Of a DNA stretch of 13,625 nucleotides, positions 13,478-13,625 are shown piece by piece; position 1 is the stretch's first letter; the number at the start of each line of letters is the position of its first letter. The DNA lies in contig JAOUHR010000016.1 in the NCBI GenBank assembly GCA_029884515.1, forward strand, positions 1 to 13,625, given 5' to 3'. The stretch is from Gemmatimonadota bacterium. Lineage in GTDB: Bacteria > Gemmatimonadota > Gemmatimonadetes > Gemmatimonadales > Gemmatimonadaceae. The position numbers were made by a program, and so were the translations under genes. The notes beneath the pieces were generated by a model. The model was not told the origin of the DNA and did no database searches. It worked only from the letters and a program-made list of their open reading frames with translations.

Positions 13478-13506
13478 TATCTACGGGCGGCCGCGGGGCA
13501 CCTCAA
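13478..13506 (-). promoter_or_regulatory. promoter for the Ada-like gene, probably leaderless
   Basis: On the minus strand TTGAGG (13506-13501), an exact 17-base spacer, and TAGATA (13483-13478) form a good sigma-70 pair. Four bases (CCGC) separate the -10 box from GTG 13473, so transcription would begin at or within 2-3 bases of the start codon. A further TTGACA (13521-13516) lies upstream, but at unsuitable spacing. Confidence 0.5.
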
Positions 13507-13534
13507 CCCGAAAGCTGTCAAACGGCAGACGGGA

Positions 13535-13625
13535 TGTGTGCGATGTGAGGAGGCCGCCCGTGCGGGCGGCCTGACCATCTGTGGGGCGTTGTTCCTCCCC
13601 TGGCCCATCTCCCATCTCACCTCGG
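13535..13625. repeat. intergenic repeat, copy B, with a 10-bp hairpin
   Basis: Copy B has GTGTGCGATGTGAGGAGG followed by the perfect hairpin AGGCCGCCCG-TG-CGGGCGGCCT (13551-13572). The window end (13601-13625) carries the reverse complement of GAGGTGAGATGGGAGATGGG, matching the start of copy A in the opposite orientation. The rest of 13474-13625 holds only the Ada promoter. Confidence 0.6.

Noticed and set aside
1..13625. CRISPR array, tRNA, rRNA, insertion sequence or prophage
   Set aside because: No regularly spaced direct repeats, no tRNA T-loop in the intergenic regions, and no transposase, integrase or structural phage protein was found.

Overview
The window is GC-rich (visibly around 70%), with tightly packed genes on both strands, frequent 4-base start/stop overlaps, and several genes that lack a Shine-Dalgarno site. 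Gene content and protein style (fused E1 alpha/beta 2-oxoacid dehydrogenase, YtcJ-like amidohydrolase, M14 peptidase with an 'SDDGL.TWN' tail, short GAGGTGAGATGGGAG-type intergenic repeats) suggest a chromosomal segment of an aerobic, non-pathogenic soil or water bacterium, most likely Gemmatimonadota. That assignment is inference from recall. No rRNA, tRNA, CRISPR, transposase or phage gene was seen.

Layout. 1-1913 (+): the 3' end of a probable M14 carboxypeptidase, a small uncharacterised protein, and rsgA (ribosome assembly GTPase). 1924-2559 (-): pdxH (PLP synthesis). 2651-3534 (+): an ECF sigma factor overlapped by its zinc-binding anti-sigma factor, whose metal ligands have RsrA spacing. 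Two back-to-back perfect hairpins (3547-3625) end this operon against a convergent cytochrome c lipoprotein gene (3635-4177, -). 4267-4794 (+): moaB (molybdenum cofactor). 4813-6128 (-): a two-gene operon of a tandem-rhodanese sulfurtransferase and an OsmC-type protein. 6290-6974 (+): two adjacent paralogous thioredoxin-like [2Fe-2S] ferredoxins. 7013-8961 (+): a small unknown protein and a YtcJ-like amidohydrolase. 9005-11113 (-): a fused E1 alpha-beta 2-oxoacid dehydrogenase. 11349-11801 (+): a minimal NlpE-N lipoprotein. 11802-12131: a 330-base gene-free stretch rich in hairpins. 12132-12536 (+): a small HNH nuclease, overlapped at its 3' end by the unusually long tail of an Ada-like AraC/methylguanine-DNA methyltransferase (12451-13473, -).

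How it fits together. Most genes are housekeeping: ribosome maturation, cofactor synthesis (PLP, Moco) and central oxidation. A redox/sulfur theme runs through 2.6-7.0 kb: an RsrA-like thiol-sensing switch, a cytochrome c, a rhodanese with OsmC, and two ferredoxins. Whether these form one regulated pathway is not shown by the sequence.

The least ordinary signals are regulatory or structural. They are (i) a possible H-type pseudoknot that would bury the HNH gene's ribosome binding site, (ii) promoter -10 boxes 4-9 bases from start codons at three genes, implying leaderless mRNAs, (iii) an Ada reading frame that runs through a hairpin into the opposing HNH gene, and (iv) a dispersed intergenic repeat carrying a GC hairpin. 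I found no convincing new multi-gene system; the pseudoknot/HNH leader is the best candidate for something undescribed.
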